Below, one piece after another: positions 11,453 through 23,263 of a stretch of 64,000 bases of DNA. A model generated the notes under the pieces. The model was not told the origin of the DNA. It ran no database searches and saw only the letters and a list, made by a program, of their open reading frames with translations. How positions within the stretch are numbered: position 1 is the stretch's first letter; the number at the start of each line of letters is the position of its first letter. The translations under genes were made by a program, and so were the position numbers. The stretch is taken from the NCBI GenBank assembly GCA_001600455.1, contig BCKC01000005.1:1550001-1614000 (forward strand). Direction: 5' to 3'. The DNA is from Endocalyx cinctus. Lineage: Eukaryota > Ascomycota > Sordariomycetes > Amphisphaeriales > Apiosporaceae.

Positions 11453-11686
11453 ATGCAGCTTTCTTACATTTTATTCGCTTGTGCCGCCGCTGGCACGACC
11501 ATGGGTGGCATCATCCCGGGTATTCGCTCTTCTGAAATTCACGTTCCTACACCACAGGACCACGCACCGGCGTCTCCGAATATCGATCGGCGTGGAGGAT
11601 CTGATCCCTTTAAAGCAGCACGCTATTGGTTCATCCAGGAAGATCGTCGCAAGGCACATAGCAAAGCAGCAAGCCGCCGCTTATGA
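11453..11686 (+). CDS. Small secreted protein, possible processed peptide precursor
   Basis: 77-aa complete frame. Residues 1-18 form a plausible signal peptide (MQLSYILFACAAAGTTMGG), followed by an acidic/Pro stretch and three dibasic or tribasic sites: IDRR near residue 47, EDRRK near 65 and a terminal SRRL. KEX2-type cleavage at the first would release a peptide of about 30 residues containing FKAARYWF. There are no cysteines, so it is not a classical disulfide-rich effector. It is preceded by a long promoter with no competing gene. It may be an effector candidate or pheromone-like peptide precursor; both ideas are inference. The compact signal peptide and clean start support it being real. 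Confidence 0.5.
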   Translation: MQLSYILFACAAAGTTMGGIIPGIRSSEIHVPTPQDHAPASPNIDRRGGSDPFKAARYWFIQEDRRKAHSKAASRRL

Positions 11687-12349
11687 TCGATCTGCCACAC
11701 TACTTTTTTCTTTTTAGAAAACCCATGCACCGGTTACCGATTTCTTGTATATACGCTTTTCATCATACAATATTGTGGAGTAGCGATAGTTAATTATTCA
11801 TACATACATATATATCTCTCATTTAAAATTCGGTATACATTGAGACGGCTGAATACCACGCAGGAACTGGTCTCGGCGTTATACCATAGAGAACATTGAC
11901 TACTTATTTCAGTCATCATCTATTAATACATTGTTTACATTGTAATACTATCTTGCACATTAAGTGATATGCTAGTAAATCTTGAGAAGGGCATCCGACA
12001 CTTCTCATCATCCTGATTAACTGCTAGCGAACCTGTGTGAAGTATTGTGTTAAATCATCTCTTCTTCGCCTTTCTAGTAAGTAGATCCAACGAATTACGG
12101 TAGTCATGTTCCTACCTGCCAGCGCATATACTTCCAATCTTGCATAATCGATCAAACCTTAAAGCTTCAAGAAAAATATCAATCCTATCTTTTTCAACAC
12201 CCCAAGACCGTCTCTAAAGTAAATCGAACGTCATTTTCTGTTCTTTCTCTAGGCGCGTCCTACCTCTCTCCGCCTCTCTCATTCTTCAAGCACATCTCCA
12301 TGAATTTTAGAATCTTCGGTTATCAAACCTCCAATCCTCGCCATTCTCC
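11687..12349. other. Convergent intergenic region
   Basis: AT-rich spacer between the small secreted protein and the minus-strand acidic-repeat gene. Presumed 3' UTRs only. Confidence 0.5.
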
Positions 12350-13219
12350 TTATGGCACTATATCCTGCCCACTCGATATCCTCGAGTTGTGTGAGCCGAG
12401 TACCGGTTTCAAATTCACACCTCCACCAAGAGCCGTCTCTTCTTCTTCGTCGTCTTCTTGGTCTTCGTCTTCTTGATCTTCGTCTTCTTGATCTTCGTCT
12501 TCTTGATCTTCGTCTTCTTGATCTTCGTCTTCTTGATCTTCGTCTTCTTGATCTTCGTCTTCTTCGTCCTCCTGATCACCATAATCATCATCATTATCAC
12601 GACTCCCGCCATTGCGTACACGAGAATCCGCGTCCTCCGGCACGCTCCGCGCAGGATCTTCTACCTCGACCACCCGAGGATTCAAAAATGGCCCTTTCCC
12701 AGTCGTGGGGTTCGTCTCGCATGTCCTAGAATATTTCAATTTGATGAAATCGCGGCGCCGCTCTGCCGCGTCCTCGCGAGAAGAAGCTTCCTCGACTTCG
12801 TCCCTCGGTCTCGGTCTCGGTCTCGATCCCCGCGCCCGCCTCACCGCCGCCCCGGCCACGATCCAGGCGTCGTCGCGGACGACGTAGGAAGAGGGGCGGC
12901 GCCGAAGATGATCGATCGGCTGCGGCGGCGGTAAATTTTCACCCTTGCTTTTGGTTTTCGGATGCGTCGAGGAGGGCCGCCGCGTCCGAATTCGCGAAGA
13001 TGCCGAATGATCGGTGTTTTTATCGTCCTCTTCGACCGTGTCCGGAGGCGACGGTACTTTAATACGCCGCCGGCGACTCTGGTGGGAAAGAGGCTTGTTG
13101 GAGAGGGTGGAGGGCTTGGGGTTTGGAGAGATTTGCATGTCGGCCACGTAGTCTGCGAGAGGACCGGTGGACGATCTGTGGCTACCCAAGTCCTCATATA
13201 CTTTTCGATGATCCGTCAT
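12350..13219 (-). CDS. Hypothetical low-complexity protein with acidic QEDED repeat
   Basis: Intronless 289-aa frame. The N-terminal half is basic and Ser/Pro-rich with several RRRR-type clusters that could act as nuclear localisation signals. A moderately conserved-looking middle follows (residues about 115-190, including DFIKLKYSRTCETNPTTGKG). Then comes an acidic tract of seven perfect QEDED units ending in EEEE, and a short C-terminus (NLKPVLGSHNSRISSG). The acidic tract is encoded by a 15-bp minisatellite. No catalytic domain is recognised. A basic-plus-acidic layout is compatible with a chromatin- or RNA-associated protein, but this is only inference. The middle segment argues that it is a real gene. 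Confidence 0.55.
   Translation of the reverse strand: MTDHRKVYEDLGSHRSSTGPLADYVADMQISPNPKPSTLSNKPLSHQSRRRRIKVPSPPDTVEEDDKNTDHSASSRIRTRRPSSTHPKTKSKGENLPPPQPIDHLRRRPSSYVVRDDAWIVAGAAVRRARGSRPRPRPRDEVEEASSREDAAERRRDFIKLKYSRTCETNPTTGKGPFLNPRVVEVEDPARSVPEDADSRVRNGGSRDNDDDYGDQEDEEDEDQEDEDQEDEDQEDEDQEDEDQEDEDQEDEDQEDDEEEETALGGGVNLKPVLGSHNSRISSGQDIVP
12456..12575. repeat. 15-bp coding minisatellite
   Basis: Tandem copies of a 15-bp unit (GATCTTCGTCTTCTT on the plus strand), about seven perfect copies with degenerate edges. It keeps the reading frame of the minus-strand gene and encodes QEDED. Because the unit is a multiple of three, copy number can vary between strains without frameshift. Confidence 0.9.
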
Positions 13220-14819
13220 CGGACGTTATTATTGTTGAATGGTATGTGTGTCTTTGAAAATAAGTCTGTGTGCTTGTCGTTTCTTGATTTTATCTTGGCA
13301 CCAAAATCACACCAGCTAATAAGTAGGATATAATACCACGCGAATCCTGTCGTTTTTAATGGACTGAACAGGGTCTGGGGAAAGTTGATATAGAAACTTA
13401 GGTGTTTTATTCTGGAATTTCAATGTACGTTTACAATCGAGAGATTTACAATATTTGGTAGGATTAAAATCAGAATGAAATAGATAGCTAATAGTTCTAT
13501 TTAAGTTACCAAGCCCATGGTGACTCTCTAGATTCCAGTTGACCTTTCATCAATAGCTATGTTTTTTTTTTTTTTAGATGTTTGATGATTTCCTGTTAAC
13601 TCTTCAACTTAGTAGGAAGAGCAACTAAATGAGCAATTAGGATACTAGCATCAAAACACCTGAGTACTGTGGTAATTATAATCATTTCAGTGTGATATTA
13701 GTATCTCATCTGCTAAAAGGGGTGGCAATGGGAAAATTAAGTAGAAATGATATTTTCTATGGTGAAGTTCATATACCATACTAATGTATCATACCAATTC
13801 TCAATTCATAATCTTTCAAAATAAGTCTATAAGCAAATAATATAGTGAATCATATATGATTGGTAACATATCACGACCGCATTAGTTTCCAGTTCGATGA
13901 GTCAGATGGGAGAAAATAGTAGGTAATTCGTGATAATTAGGCAATATTACAGCAGTCAGTAGTTCTGGAATCTTCTCAACACCATTCATTCTCTCTCCGT
14001 AACATAACAGGCTGTTATATCACGTCAATCTGGCATCTCCATGATCCGTTTCCGGGTAGGATCTGAGCAATCTGCTGGTCTGAGCCAGATCTAAGCGACC
14101 CTAAGCAAGCCTACGTGACCCCTGAGTTGAGTGAGAATACAGTTCCGCGAACAAGAACGGCATGGCCAATCAACAAGCCTTCAAAGTTATAACATAATTA
14201 GTGTCAAATTTTTCATAATCACGACGTTAAATATAGTTTTTCCCTTTATTAAGTTCCCTAGGGAGCTGAGAGTTGATTACTATCAAATCGTTTAAGCTTT
14301 CACCTATTTTTGTTAACATTATATATATATATATATATATAGAACGCTGTACGTATTGCTAGTTCTGATTTCAGATTTGCCAGTATATTATGGGTAAACC
14401 CAACCTTAAATGTAGGAATGCAGATATTGAGAAGTAAATATATATTATTTACATCGTAACCTTGCCCATCCTGTCTTAACTATCAAGCCTTTGCGTGTCA
14501 TAAAACAGATCTAGATAGTAAAATTTCGGATAGGGACTACTGTTAGATGCTATGGAGGACCATGGTCTGGAGGATCTAACTGAGAGCATACTCAAAAGAT
14601 AGATAATCTACAAGATAGAAAGGGAATATAAAGTAAAAGTCTTCGCAGTCAATTTAGTAGAAAGAAAAGTATGTAGTAAGTGTTGGTTGTTTATTCTTTA
14701 CTACCTTAGAAAGACGTCGCCATTCATAGCTAGAAGGTGTGTCTCCCAACCCACAATTTAGCCTATTACATATCATGCGGCACCTTTCCGTCGACCCTCC
14801 TCTCTCCTTGTTCTGTCTT
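13220..14819. other. Gene-poor AT-rich region
   Basis: No supportable gene. Contains a poly-T tract near 13563 and an (AT)n microsatellite at about 14322-14340. Confidence 0.5.
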
Positions 14820-15023
14820 CTAACTTTTCCCGGGGCTACTCGAGCTCTTCCTGGGGCCGTACTTGATACTTTCGGTGAATTGGCGAGCTGACTTGGACTG
14901 TTTATCCAGCATCGTTCTGTTTTGCTTGTGCTGCTTCTGCTTCTGGGCTTCGACTATCTTTCCGACGGACGATCCGTTGCCGCTATGAGAAGAGCCGGAC
15001 ATTTCGCTTTGTCTATAATACAT
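14820..15023 (-). CDS. Small basic Ser/Gln/Lys-rich hypothetical protein (weak)
   Basis: 67-aa frame from ATG 15023 (MYYRQSEMSGSS...), with an alternative ATG at 15002. The sequence is low complexity and basic (KQKQHKQNRT, YGPRKSSSSPGKS), without signal peptide or domain. An intron-like stretch with a GTACAC donor and CTCAG acceptor lies just upstream, but joining it to the preceding open frame introduces an early stop. No upstream exon is therefore proposed. Included because codon use is more balanced than in neighbouring spacer frames; it may still be spurious. Confidence 0.22.
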   Translation of the reverse strand: MYYRQSEMSGSSHSGNGSSVGKIVEAQKQKQHKQNRTMLDKQSKSARQFTESIKYGPRKSSSSPGKS

Positions 15024-16958
15024 TTGGATCAGACTGAGGTATGGAAACGAAGACGAGAAGGGGTAATTATGATGATGGTGGTGATAGCAAGAAAGAGAAA
15101 GGGAACGGTGTACCTTTACGGTGTGATCTCTGAGGTTCGGTCCCGACTCTGATTGTAAACTAAGACTGGTTGCTTGCTTTTTATAACTTATGACCGTTTG
15201 ATAAGATAGGTTTTCAATTTGATATGTCACATAGACGATGAATATTATTCTCTTAGTTTAGGATGGAAGAATACCGGAAACCGTGCTGGCGCCGTCCTTT
15301 TTATATCCCAAAGGATCAGAGATCGAAGACGTGATATCACCTTGCCAGATATCACTTCATCGTAACGGGTTACACGATCAGGTGTTCGCACAGGCTGGTA
15401 TACGGGAGGCTGCCTATTACGAAGAAGCTTACCGCCGTCTGTCGTGTATATATCATGCCGGCTTTCCGTATAAATCAAGGAAATGACAGATAATAAGTCT
15501 TCAACGTGTCACGCTCGTGGCGTATACACGAAGTGTCGAGAGAATGTGGCTTTGGATTCATACATCTCGTAGCATTGGATCTACATATTAACAATAATAC
15601 AGTGTAATCTACTAAGAACCAATTGGTTGCTATCATTGGGATATCAAGACGTTCAAAATAATTGAATCCAAGGGGTATGTATGTTGTTGCGTCTTCTGTA
15701 ACGTTGGTTACGATACGGTTTACGGCCGAAGTGCGTACCGACAAGTTTGCAATGCATCCGATGTACCTGACTAAGTTTGAATTTTAGATCTTTGGTAGAA
15801 TAGATCCATCCCGAGATTACCCAAGAACTTCACGGGTTAATGCTTTTTTTTTTATTATGTACCACGTCGTCGGATACGCATACTTTTAATAATTGCCTGG
15901 TATCGGTAGAATGTTTCTACGTGTGCTCTTCCATCAATCGGAGGATGATGACGACACGGGATGCGAGAAACGGGACGCGGAATTCTTCTCACTTATCGGT
16001 AATTTTAATTGTGGAGAGTAGCCGAGCCGGATTGATGCCGGAAACCACAATTTGTATGATATGGGACCTGATTGCTAAATAGTAATTCTGAGATGTGATA
16101 CATATGGGGCCCATAAGAGATATATGCGGCATACTAAATCGGTAATGGATATATACTAGGTTACTTATTTTATTATGTCATGCACGGAGAATCCGAGAAA
16201 TCAATAGCGTCGAAATACCTGGAAGAAGTAGAACAATGATTGAGCTGAGCTGGCTGGCTGGGTTGGCTGGGCTGGCTGGGGTACATGTCTAAAAGTGGCG
16301 AAATGAATGTGAGGCGGCCTCCTTGTCCTAAACAGATGCTAGAGTGTGGCCGTGAATTTTACAGTGTAATATACTAGAAAGAGTGAACTGAAATTTGTTA
16401 ATAGTCCGACGATAAGCTTGGCTTGGTTAGCTGAATGGAGCACTTCCAATTGGTTATTGATTTAAAAAAAAATCCGTATTGATAGTGGAAAGTAAACAAA
16501 GTCTCGAACAACTAAGAACTTTGGGCTACTGGGTACCTGAACAGCCTGAGGATGTGAGGATGTATCATGGATGATCCCTCGCTGAAATTGAAATTGGACT
16601 TCCATCGCGCCTAAACTTTAGGTAGACATAGCTAGACATAGGTACTTGAGTAAGTACTTAGATAGGTAGAATGAGATTTTATGGAAGTGTACGGTAACGT
16701 AGGCAATCAATTTGCCTCGTCATTGTCCTACCGAGGACTCGTCCTACCCTCCTACTATTATTACCTGTATGTAGCTATACTTGTAGGCATATATTAAGTA
16801 TATGATATAAATAAGGAGATATACCTGGTCAGTAGTAATACGAAATAATATTTTCAATGATATTTAAGAATTATCGTAGATCTTGTATTATAATTATACG
16901 TACAACTACGCTAATGTACAGGGACGGAGTAACTGAACGGGGCCTCTGAAACTAAAAA

Positions 16959-16992
<34 letters not shown>

Positions 16993-18162
16993 AGAGAGTC
17001 TATCGCTATGACTTGTGTCATTAATGAGACTCGCCTCACTTGCCGACCGACCATTCGGTGAAAACTTTAGTTTAACCTAGTATATTCACACCACTATTCA
17101 TTTCGTTAGGCATAGACGTTAATTGAAATGTTATACGAAGTAGATAGAACACGTATCTAGAATATCATCGCAGAAAATGAAAAGGAGAAGAAATATACTC
17201 CGTATAAATGCAAAAGATTGTAACTGCCATAAACCTGGCAATCCTAGATATATCACTGCTTGAAACCCCCTAAAACTCCTAACCAGGAACGCCCTAGAAC
17301 TTACCCAAGCAGCACTCGATACAGGGGCCATTACAGCTATCAAATCTCTCCACTTTTTACCCATCTCCCTTGCAAAGCCCCATGAGTCCGGCGAGTCTTG
17401 GCTTTGATAAGTGTGTCACCACAAAAATTGGAAATTAAAGAGGGTAGGGATATTCATCGAGGCTAAACCGGATTCGGTCAAGAAGGCACTTAAAGTCATG
17501 TGAGTACGTGAAAGTTTCCCGCTTAGGGCGACGCGTGGGCCAACTACATCGCCAAAAAGACGTGTTTGCCTGAAGATACCGTCGCATTTAGAAGGCATTG
17601 TAACCAGGCACTCACGCAGCGAGGGAAAGAAAAGAATAAGAAAGAATAAAAGACACTGTAAGCCCATATAGAGCCATGGGTGTCACTCTACCACTATATA
17701 TTGACCATCTCTCCCATAAAAGAAATCTTTTTCTTTACCCCATCATCTATCGCTTTCAAATGCGAGGCAGTTATCGAGGAATCGACTTTTTAAAAAGTAG
17801 GTAGGAAATAGAATTTTCGTCATTACAATAATCATTTCCACATCTTTCTCTTTTTTTTTTTATTTTCATCTTATTTTCACTTTTTTATTATCAATATACC
17901 CCGATTTGTCAGATATCAATCGAATCAAACAAAATAGACAACAAACATAACAAAACCATACAAATACAAAACAATCATTACTTAATTATCATTTGACGAA
18001 TTTACAACAAAACACACTTCGAATGCACGAGTGATTGATCAATCAACAATTTGATCGATTTCCGATTATTACTTTTTTTTTAATCCTCTATCACTTTTAT
18101 TCGTCCAAAAATTAAAACTACGACCGAAACGAAAAATAACTTAATCAAATCCTTCATTCACA
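15024..18162. other. Long intergenic region with promoter of the BTB gene
   Basis: About 3.1 kb with no credible gene. It contains a CTGG/GGCTG tandem stretch at about 16246-16281, a poly-A tract at 16963-16989 followed by GA repeats, and short TAGGTACTTA-like oligomers near 16640-16680. From 17750 to 18160 it becomes strongly pyrimidine- then A-rich, typical of a highly used fungal promoter and 5' leader for the gene starting at 18163. Confidence 0.5.
16246..16281. repeat. Short CTGG-type tandem repeat
   Basis: Degenerate tandem of GCTGG and GTTGG units, about 35 bp, in non-coding sequence. Confidence 0.7.
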
Positions 18163-19176
18163 ATGTTCAGCAAACGCTTCGATCCCCCGCCAAGCAGCAG
18201 CAAGAGTTTTTCGAAAGGTCACAAATCCGGCAAGTCGAGTTCGTCATTCAGTAAGAGCCATGGCGTTTCTAAGAGCCGTCATGAACCATCTCATCGTCGC
18301 TCGATGACGGTTTCGTCTTCGCGCATGGCCGTAGACACGACCATGTCATCCCCTCAAAGGTAAGTCATTATCCCTCTTTATTTTTTTTTTTTTACCTCCA
18401 CCCCTCATAAGCGTGCGCGAGCTGACGTTTACGCTCTCTATCGCTCGCAGCACCACCCTCACCCCCTCGATCGTAACGCTCGTCATCGGCCGGGACCAGC
18501 GCATCTTCGCGGCGCACGAAGACGTCCTGTGCGCGTCGCCGTGGTTCCGGCAGGCGCTGTCGGACCAGTACATGGAGGTGCAGAACAGCAAGCGGGTCCA
18601 CCTGCCGGACGAGGAGCCCGAGATCTTCTCCTCGGTGCTCGAGTACCTCTACAAGGGGGATTACTACCCGCGCCTCGTGCATAACAAGCGTCGCAACTCG
18701 TGGGAGCTCGAGCAGCCGGGCGAGGACCGCGCCCCCGAGACGACCGTCTACCACCAGAGCGTCGACGGTCAGGTCCTGAAGGATACCGTCATTTACTGCA
18801 CGGCCGAGAAGTACGGTCTCGAGGAGTTGAAGAAGGTCGCTCTGAGAAAGCAGGGACTTCGTCAGTCTTTTTTTTTTTTTTCTTGTTCCATTTCTTTTAA
18901 TTTCGCAACCTCTTTTCCTAACCGATCATATTCTTTTTAGAATCCGGTATTCAATGTAGCACGATCCTGGCGTCGGCTCGCTACGCTTACGCCAACACTC
19001 CCGACACGGACTCGAAGCTGCGAGCGCACTACTTGGCTCTCATCATTAGGAGTCGGAGCACTTTCAAGCGCAGCGGCACGATGCAGCTCGAGATGTACAA
19101 CGGCGGCACCCAGCTCTTCTTCGATCTGTTCGTGGCCTTGTGCAACCACGTCGACGATATCTCCAGCGCTTCGTAA
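18163..19176 (+). CDS. BTB/POZ domain protein
   Basis: Inferred exons 18163-18359, 18451-18860 and 18941-19176, giving 280 aa. The first exon is Ser/Lys-rich and disordered. Residues about 72-145 form a BTB/POZ domain (TLVIGRDQRIFAAHEDVLCA, SPWFRQAL, a VHLPDEEPEIFSSVLEYLY block). A helical C-terminal part contains YGLEELKKVAL and a short terminal region. BTB domains mediate dimerisation and often recruit Cul3 ubiquitin ligase; the specific partner is unknown. GC-rich exons contrast with the AT-rich surroundings. The last exon may continue: a GTAAGC donor at 19173 and a TATTAG acceptor ending at 19248, with a TTAAC branch site, would move the stop to 19282 and change the C-terminus. Transcripts would decide. 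Confidence 0.8.
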
Positions 19177-19282
19177 GCTTTTCCTTCTCTTTTTTTAATG
19201 ATGTTTAAACCAAAAATGTGACGTTGTATTAACCGATCTCAATATTAGGAACACTCCTCGGAGCAACCGAAACTTTTTCTGA

Positions 19283-21417
19283 GTGGAGGGAAATGCATTT
19301 TTCTCGTTCACCCAACTCAATTCATTTATTTTCCCCTCGCGATTTCGAGACCATTTCCTCTCGTCGTCTCTATTTCATCTCGTCGTACTATTTCATGATG
19401 ATTTTTCTCCAACCTCATTTCCTATGATCGATTTTTATCTTCGATCTCGACGCACCTAATGATCAACGTCTCGATATTATTATTTATTCCTTGTTTTTCA
19501 TCCTTCTCGTGGTTTTCTCCTCTGGCCCCCCCCTTGTCGCCGGCCACACTTTTCTCGTCAAAACAAAAGAAAACTATCATGGCTCTGGGGAATCTGTTAC
19601 AGTTATTATTCTTTTCGGGGATCTTGATCTCCGCGACGAGGATGATCTCATCGCGGGTTTCATTGGCGGAATTTGGCGTTTCTTTGGTACTGGAGGTACT
19701 TGGTTTAGGCGTTTCTTCGGTGGAAACTGGCCGGGATATATTGAAAAAAGATACGCAGCTATGTTACCTACAATGGGTATCTTTCACGGTCGGCTTTTTT
19801 TTCACTCTTGATTATTTTATTTCATTTTATTTCGTTTTCCCCCTTGCATCTATTTCTTTACATTCCCTTGTATCAATATTAAAGACCACTACCAAAAAAA
19901 AAAGATAGCAGAGGGAAAGATAACAACATCTTGTGCTGGGACACTTTTGCTTGTTTTTTATTTCATTAACTTGTTTCTCAGTTTTCTTTTCTTTACTTTT
20001 ACGAGGAAATACCCAAGAAAAGAACTTAAAAAATGTCATGGTTTTTATGGTTTGGAAGTTGATTATCTTGGATGAAATCATTTCCCAGTAGCTAGTGTAC
20101 GAAGATGTGAGAAGATACGGAAAATTTCGCTTAAGAAAAACGCAGATGCAGGAACCCGTGATAATTTGAAAAAAGAGGCAGATGAGAAGAAATGAGAAAA
20201 GAATAAGAAAAATATGATAGAGAATGAGACGAATATTTTTTTCAAATGAAACTTTCTACTATTTCTTAACTATTCATACACTGGACAGAATGTGTATCAT
20301 CATCACTATTATCAAGACAAAAAAAAACAATGTTTCATTTCTGAACTATCGTTTAATAGCAACGCTTTAAATAAATCTTATTTTATTATTTCCCCCGTCT
20401 TCGTATTCTCTAATGAAACTGGATTCGTATCGAATGCCCGCAGCGTTGGTTGAACAAAGCAGCAAACAGACGCAAGAACAAGATCTTCCTAGTCCTCCCA
20501 CTGTCCTGGCCAAGCACCCGCATCCGCTCCATTAGTATACCGTGCGTATGTTTTCTCATGAATCAGATAAATTAAGAATATGATTCGTCAATGGCAATCA
20601 AACGATTCTGACAATTCCGTCCCATAATATTTTTTATTTTATTTTATTTCCTTGGTTCGCGTCCATTGGGGACGGAAAAAAAAAAGGCGACCATACTCCA
20701 TCAGGTGTGTTAAAGTGCTTGCATACGGCGTCTCCAGTATATAGCGTGGTGTAGCCCCGCCACCAAATTGCACGGTAAGACAGGGTGGTTACGTTTATGA
20801 CTCATTCGCATCATTTAAATCCATGTTCAATTTTTACCTTGTCACTCTTTCTAACTGTGGAAATTACACCATATCACATTATTACAAGGTTACGGATGGG
20901 TGTTATTTTTTTTCTTTTAATTCCCCGGCACGTCTCGTCTTCTTCCCCGAAGAGTTGGATCGACCCTTGCATGTTTGGGTCGCATGTGTAATGACTGACA
21001 GATAACAAGATGGTGGATGTAAAATAGATCTCTGATGCATAATTTGACAGGGAATAGAGAAAGAAATGTTACTTCTCGATCCTTCCACGGTGTGAGTTTC
21101 ATTGTTTTTTTTTTTTTCTGATGTGACTGGGAGGGTATTTCGTTGTCGTAAAGTGGGTACGAAGAAGTATTCATTGCCCCTTTGAAAGATGGACAGAGTG
21201 TCACCGAACACAGAAGAAGGCTTGCGGGTGCAGCTAATATGTGTCATTCGAAGCACGAACCTCTTTTTAGAGGAACGAAATAAGGGGGGTCCAAATAGGG
21301 TACGTACTCATTTACAATCATGATTCGTTAAGATCCTGCATGGCCAGATTCTGGTGCCCCATCAGACGGGACGATGCGGGATGAGTATATCTATTTTATT
21401 TTCCCCGCGCCACTAGC
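19283..21417. other. Intergenic, low complexity
   Basis: T-rich and A-rich spacer. The hydrophobic 149-codon frame at 19459-19908 is phenylalanine/serine-rich T-tract sequence and is not called. A short open stretch just before 20534 (after a CCCGCAG acceptor-like site at about 20443) could be a last exon of unknown origin, but nothing joins it convincingly. Confidence 0.45.
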
Positions 21418-21582
21418 TCATACGTTGACCACACCTCCGATGCAAGGCAGTCCAATGATAATCTTTGTTCTCTTCCACACCATGTCAGCATCCTTAAAGG
21501 CACCGATGGGTGCGTAGCCTCCCGCCTCGATGTCGCCTTGCGTTTCGTAGTGGATGACCACACGTATCTCTATGTGATATGA
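21418..21582 (-). other. Orphan coding-like segment, possible gene relic or alternative 3' exon
   Basis: A 54-codon open stretch reads from a TAG at 21583-21585 to TGA at 21418. It has strong C/G third-position preference (GTC ATC CAC TAC, GAC ATC, GTC AAC) and protein-like composition (VVIHYETQGDIEAGGY..., then TKIIIGLPCIGGVVNV). There is no ATG in frame. It lies directly after the CSN12 stop on the same strand and an ACATAG acceptor-like site precedes it at about 21571. It may be the C-terminus of a lost gene or an alternative last exon. The family is not recognised. Confidence 0.35.
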
Positions 21583-21595
21583 CTAAATCCTTGAC

Positions 21596-23263
21596 TCAGA
21601 CATTGGTCCCGGGGAAAGCTCCCGTCTTACTCAACACCACTATACCGCGCTCGTGGGCAATATATCCCTTCATCAAGTTCTAAAAAAGTTTCCCGAAATT
21701 AGTACTGTCTATGAAACAAGAAAAAAAATTCAAGACAAACATGGGGTTTAAGACGCTAATAGGAATACATACCTTGTATATCATGTTGGCCATCAGGCAT
21801 TCCACTTCATCTGTATCGATATCTTCCCCGCTGCTAAGTTTGATAGCAGCGGTGAATTCGGCTACGGGCACGCGAGTCCGGCGAACGGGAGGCGCGCCAT
21901 CTTTGGCTTCTTCGAATCCCCCAGCGACGAATACCTTGCGAAGAAGGTTACGAAGGGCGATATCGCGACCACGCTCCAATGTTAGGTAAATACGGCGCTT
22001 GATGAACTCGTCTTCACCTTCTCGTAGGGCCCGGTCGAATGCAGCGAGGTCAGCTTTTCTAATGGCTTCCGCGACTGGCATGAACAGTTTTTGCAATCTA
22101 GGAAAGTTCTCGAGCAGCTTATCGCTCGGCAAGGTATGTGTCGTTAGGAGACGACATGGTATGAGGTAAGTTAAAATTAACCTATGAAGTGTCAGAAAGA
22201 AATACTACATAATCTCCGGGGCACGCGATGCTTACTCGATATTGCGTTGCGCATCTTTGTGGCACATCCCCCAAGCCATTTCAAGCTGCTTCTGAGCCTG
22301 AATTATTGTTAGACGCCATGATATCAAAACGATAAGTTGTAGAAGTAGAACGTACCTGTTCGTAGTTTTCTTCAAGGAATGACAATACACCCTCGTAGTA
22401 TCTGAATGTAACTTGTTGTGATTTCGGGAATTTGTCGAGGGACGGCATATCCGAGCGACCAGCTGAGACGGCCTTCAGAACATTCTTGGATAGTGGCTCC
22501 GAGTTCAGCTTGAAATAAGTCTTGAACAATAAGTTTATAGCATAGTATACACCCCATTTACGTGAATACTCTAGCGGTGCTCTAATGAGGCATTAGCTAT
22601 TATGTAGAAGTGGTATCCTCAACGATAACTTACTTATCAGTCAAACAAATCTGAAAGATTCGGTTGAGATGCCTGGCGGCGTCCTCGAGTAACTTATGCT
22701 CTTCAGCGTCTGCGTCAAAGTCATTCTGAAAGGATGATGACATGGCTGTGTCGTCGTTCATGTTTCTTTCCGCGTCGGCTCGTATAGCGTATAATCTTAG
22801 ATACTTTCCCGCCACGTAGAGACACGGAATAGTCCAGTTCTCAAATTCGTAGTGCGTATATCCGCGCACGACGAGGAGTGTGAGGTCTTTCCATGCTCCA
22901 TACACCTTTGTCCACGATGACTGCGACGAGTGGATTAGCGAAATACACCAAATTGTCAATATGATCACTTACTTTCGCATCATCTCTCAGCCCTTCCACG
23001 GCCAGTATCTCTCCTATAGCTTTCCAGTATGCTGAGTAGATCTCAAACCAACCGGTGGACTCCTCTCTTGATAGGTTAACTCGTGAGTGATCTTGGAAGA
23101 ATAGGAAATTCAGATCTCCGGTAATGGCTCGAGCATCTCCTCGGCCCCATATGCTGAGAAACTTGGAGCCGTATTGTTCTATGTTTGGGCGTAAGGTTTC
23201 AGCGAGCTTATCGCCTCTCATAGAGCTATGAGCTTTTCTAAATTCCTGGATGAGGTCATCCAT
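21596..23263 (-). CDS. csn12: PCI-domain protein CSN12 (COP9 signalosome subunit 12 / Thp1-like)
   Basis: Six inferred exons, 5' to 3': 23263-22973, 22920-22634, 22581-22356, 22297-22236, 22181-21773 and 21679-21596. All phases join, giving 452 aa, a usual length for CSN12. The N-terminal helical repeats ([14 protein letters not shown]...) lead into TPR-like helices ([26 protein letters not shown]). The PCI domain spans about residues 290-430 and contains [20 protein letters not shown]. The C-terminus is a short basic end ([17 protein letters not shown]). In yeast and animals this family (Csn12/PCID2, with Sem1/DSS1 and Thp3) works in mRNA processing and export; the COP9 label is historical. 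A TTG-initiated extension upstream of ATG 23263 was not used. It shares a divergent promoter with RPL20. Confidence 0.9.

Noticed and set aside
19459..19908. 149-codon hydrophobic frame after the BTB gene
   Set aside because: Phe/Ser/Leu-rich translation of T-rich sequence without codon bias or motif; probably 3' UTR or spacer.
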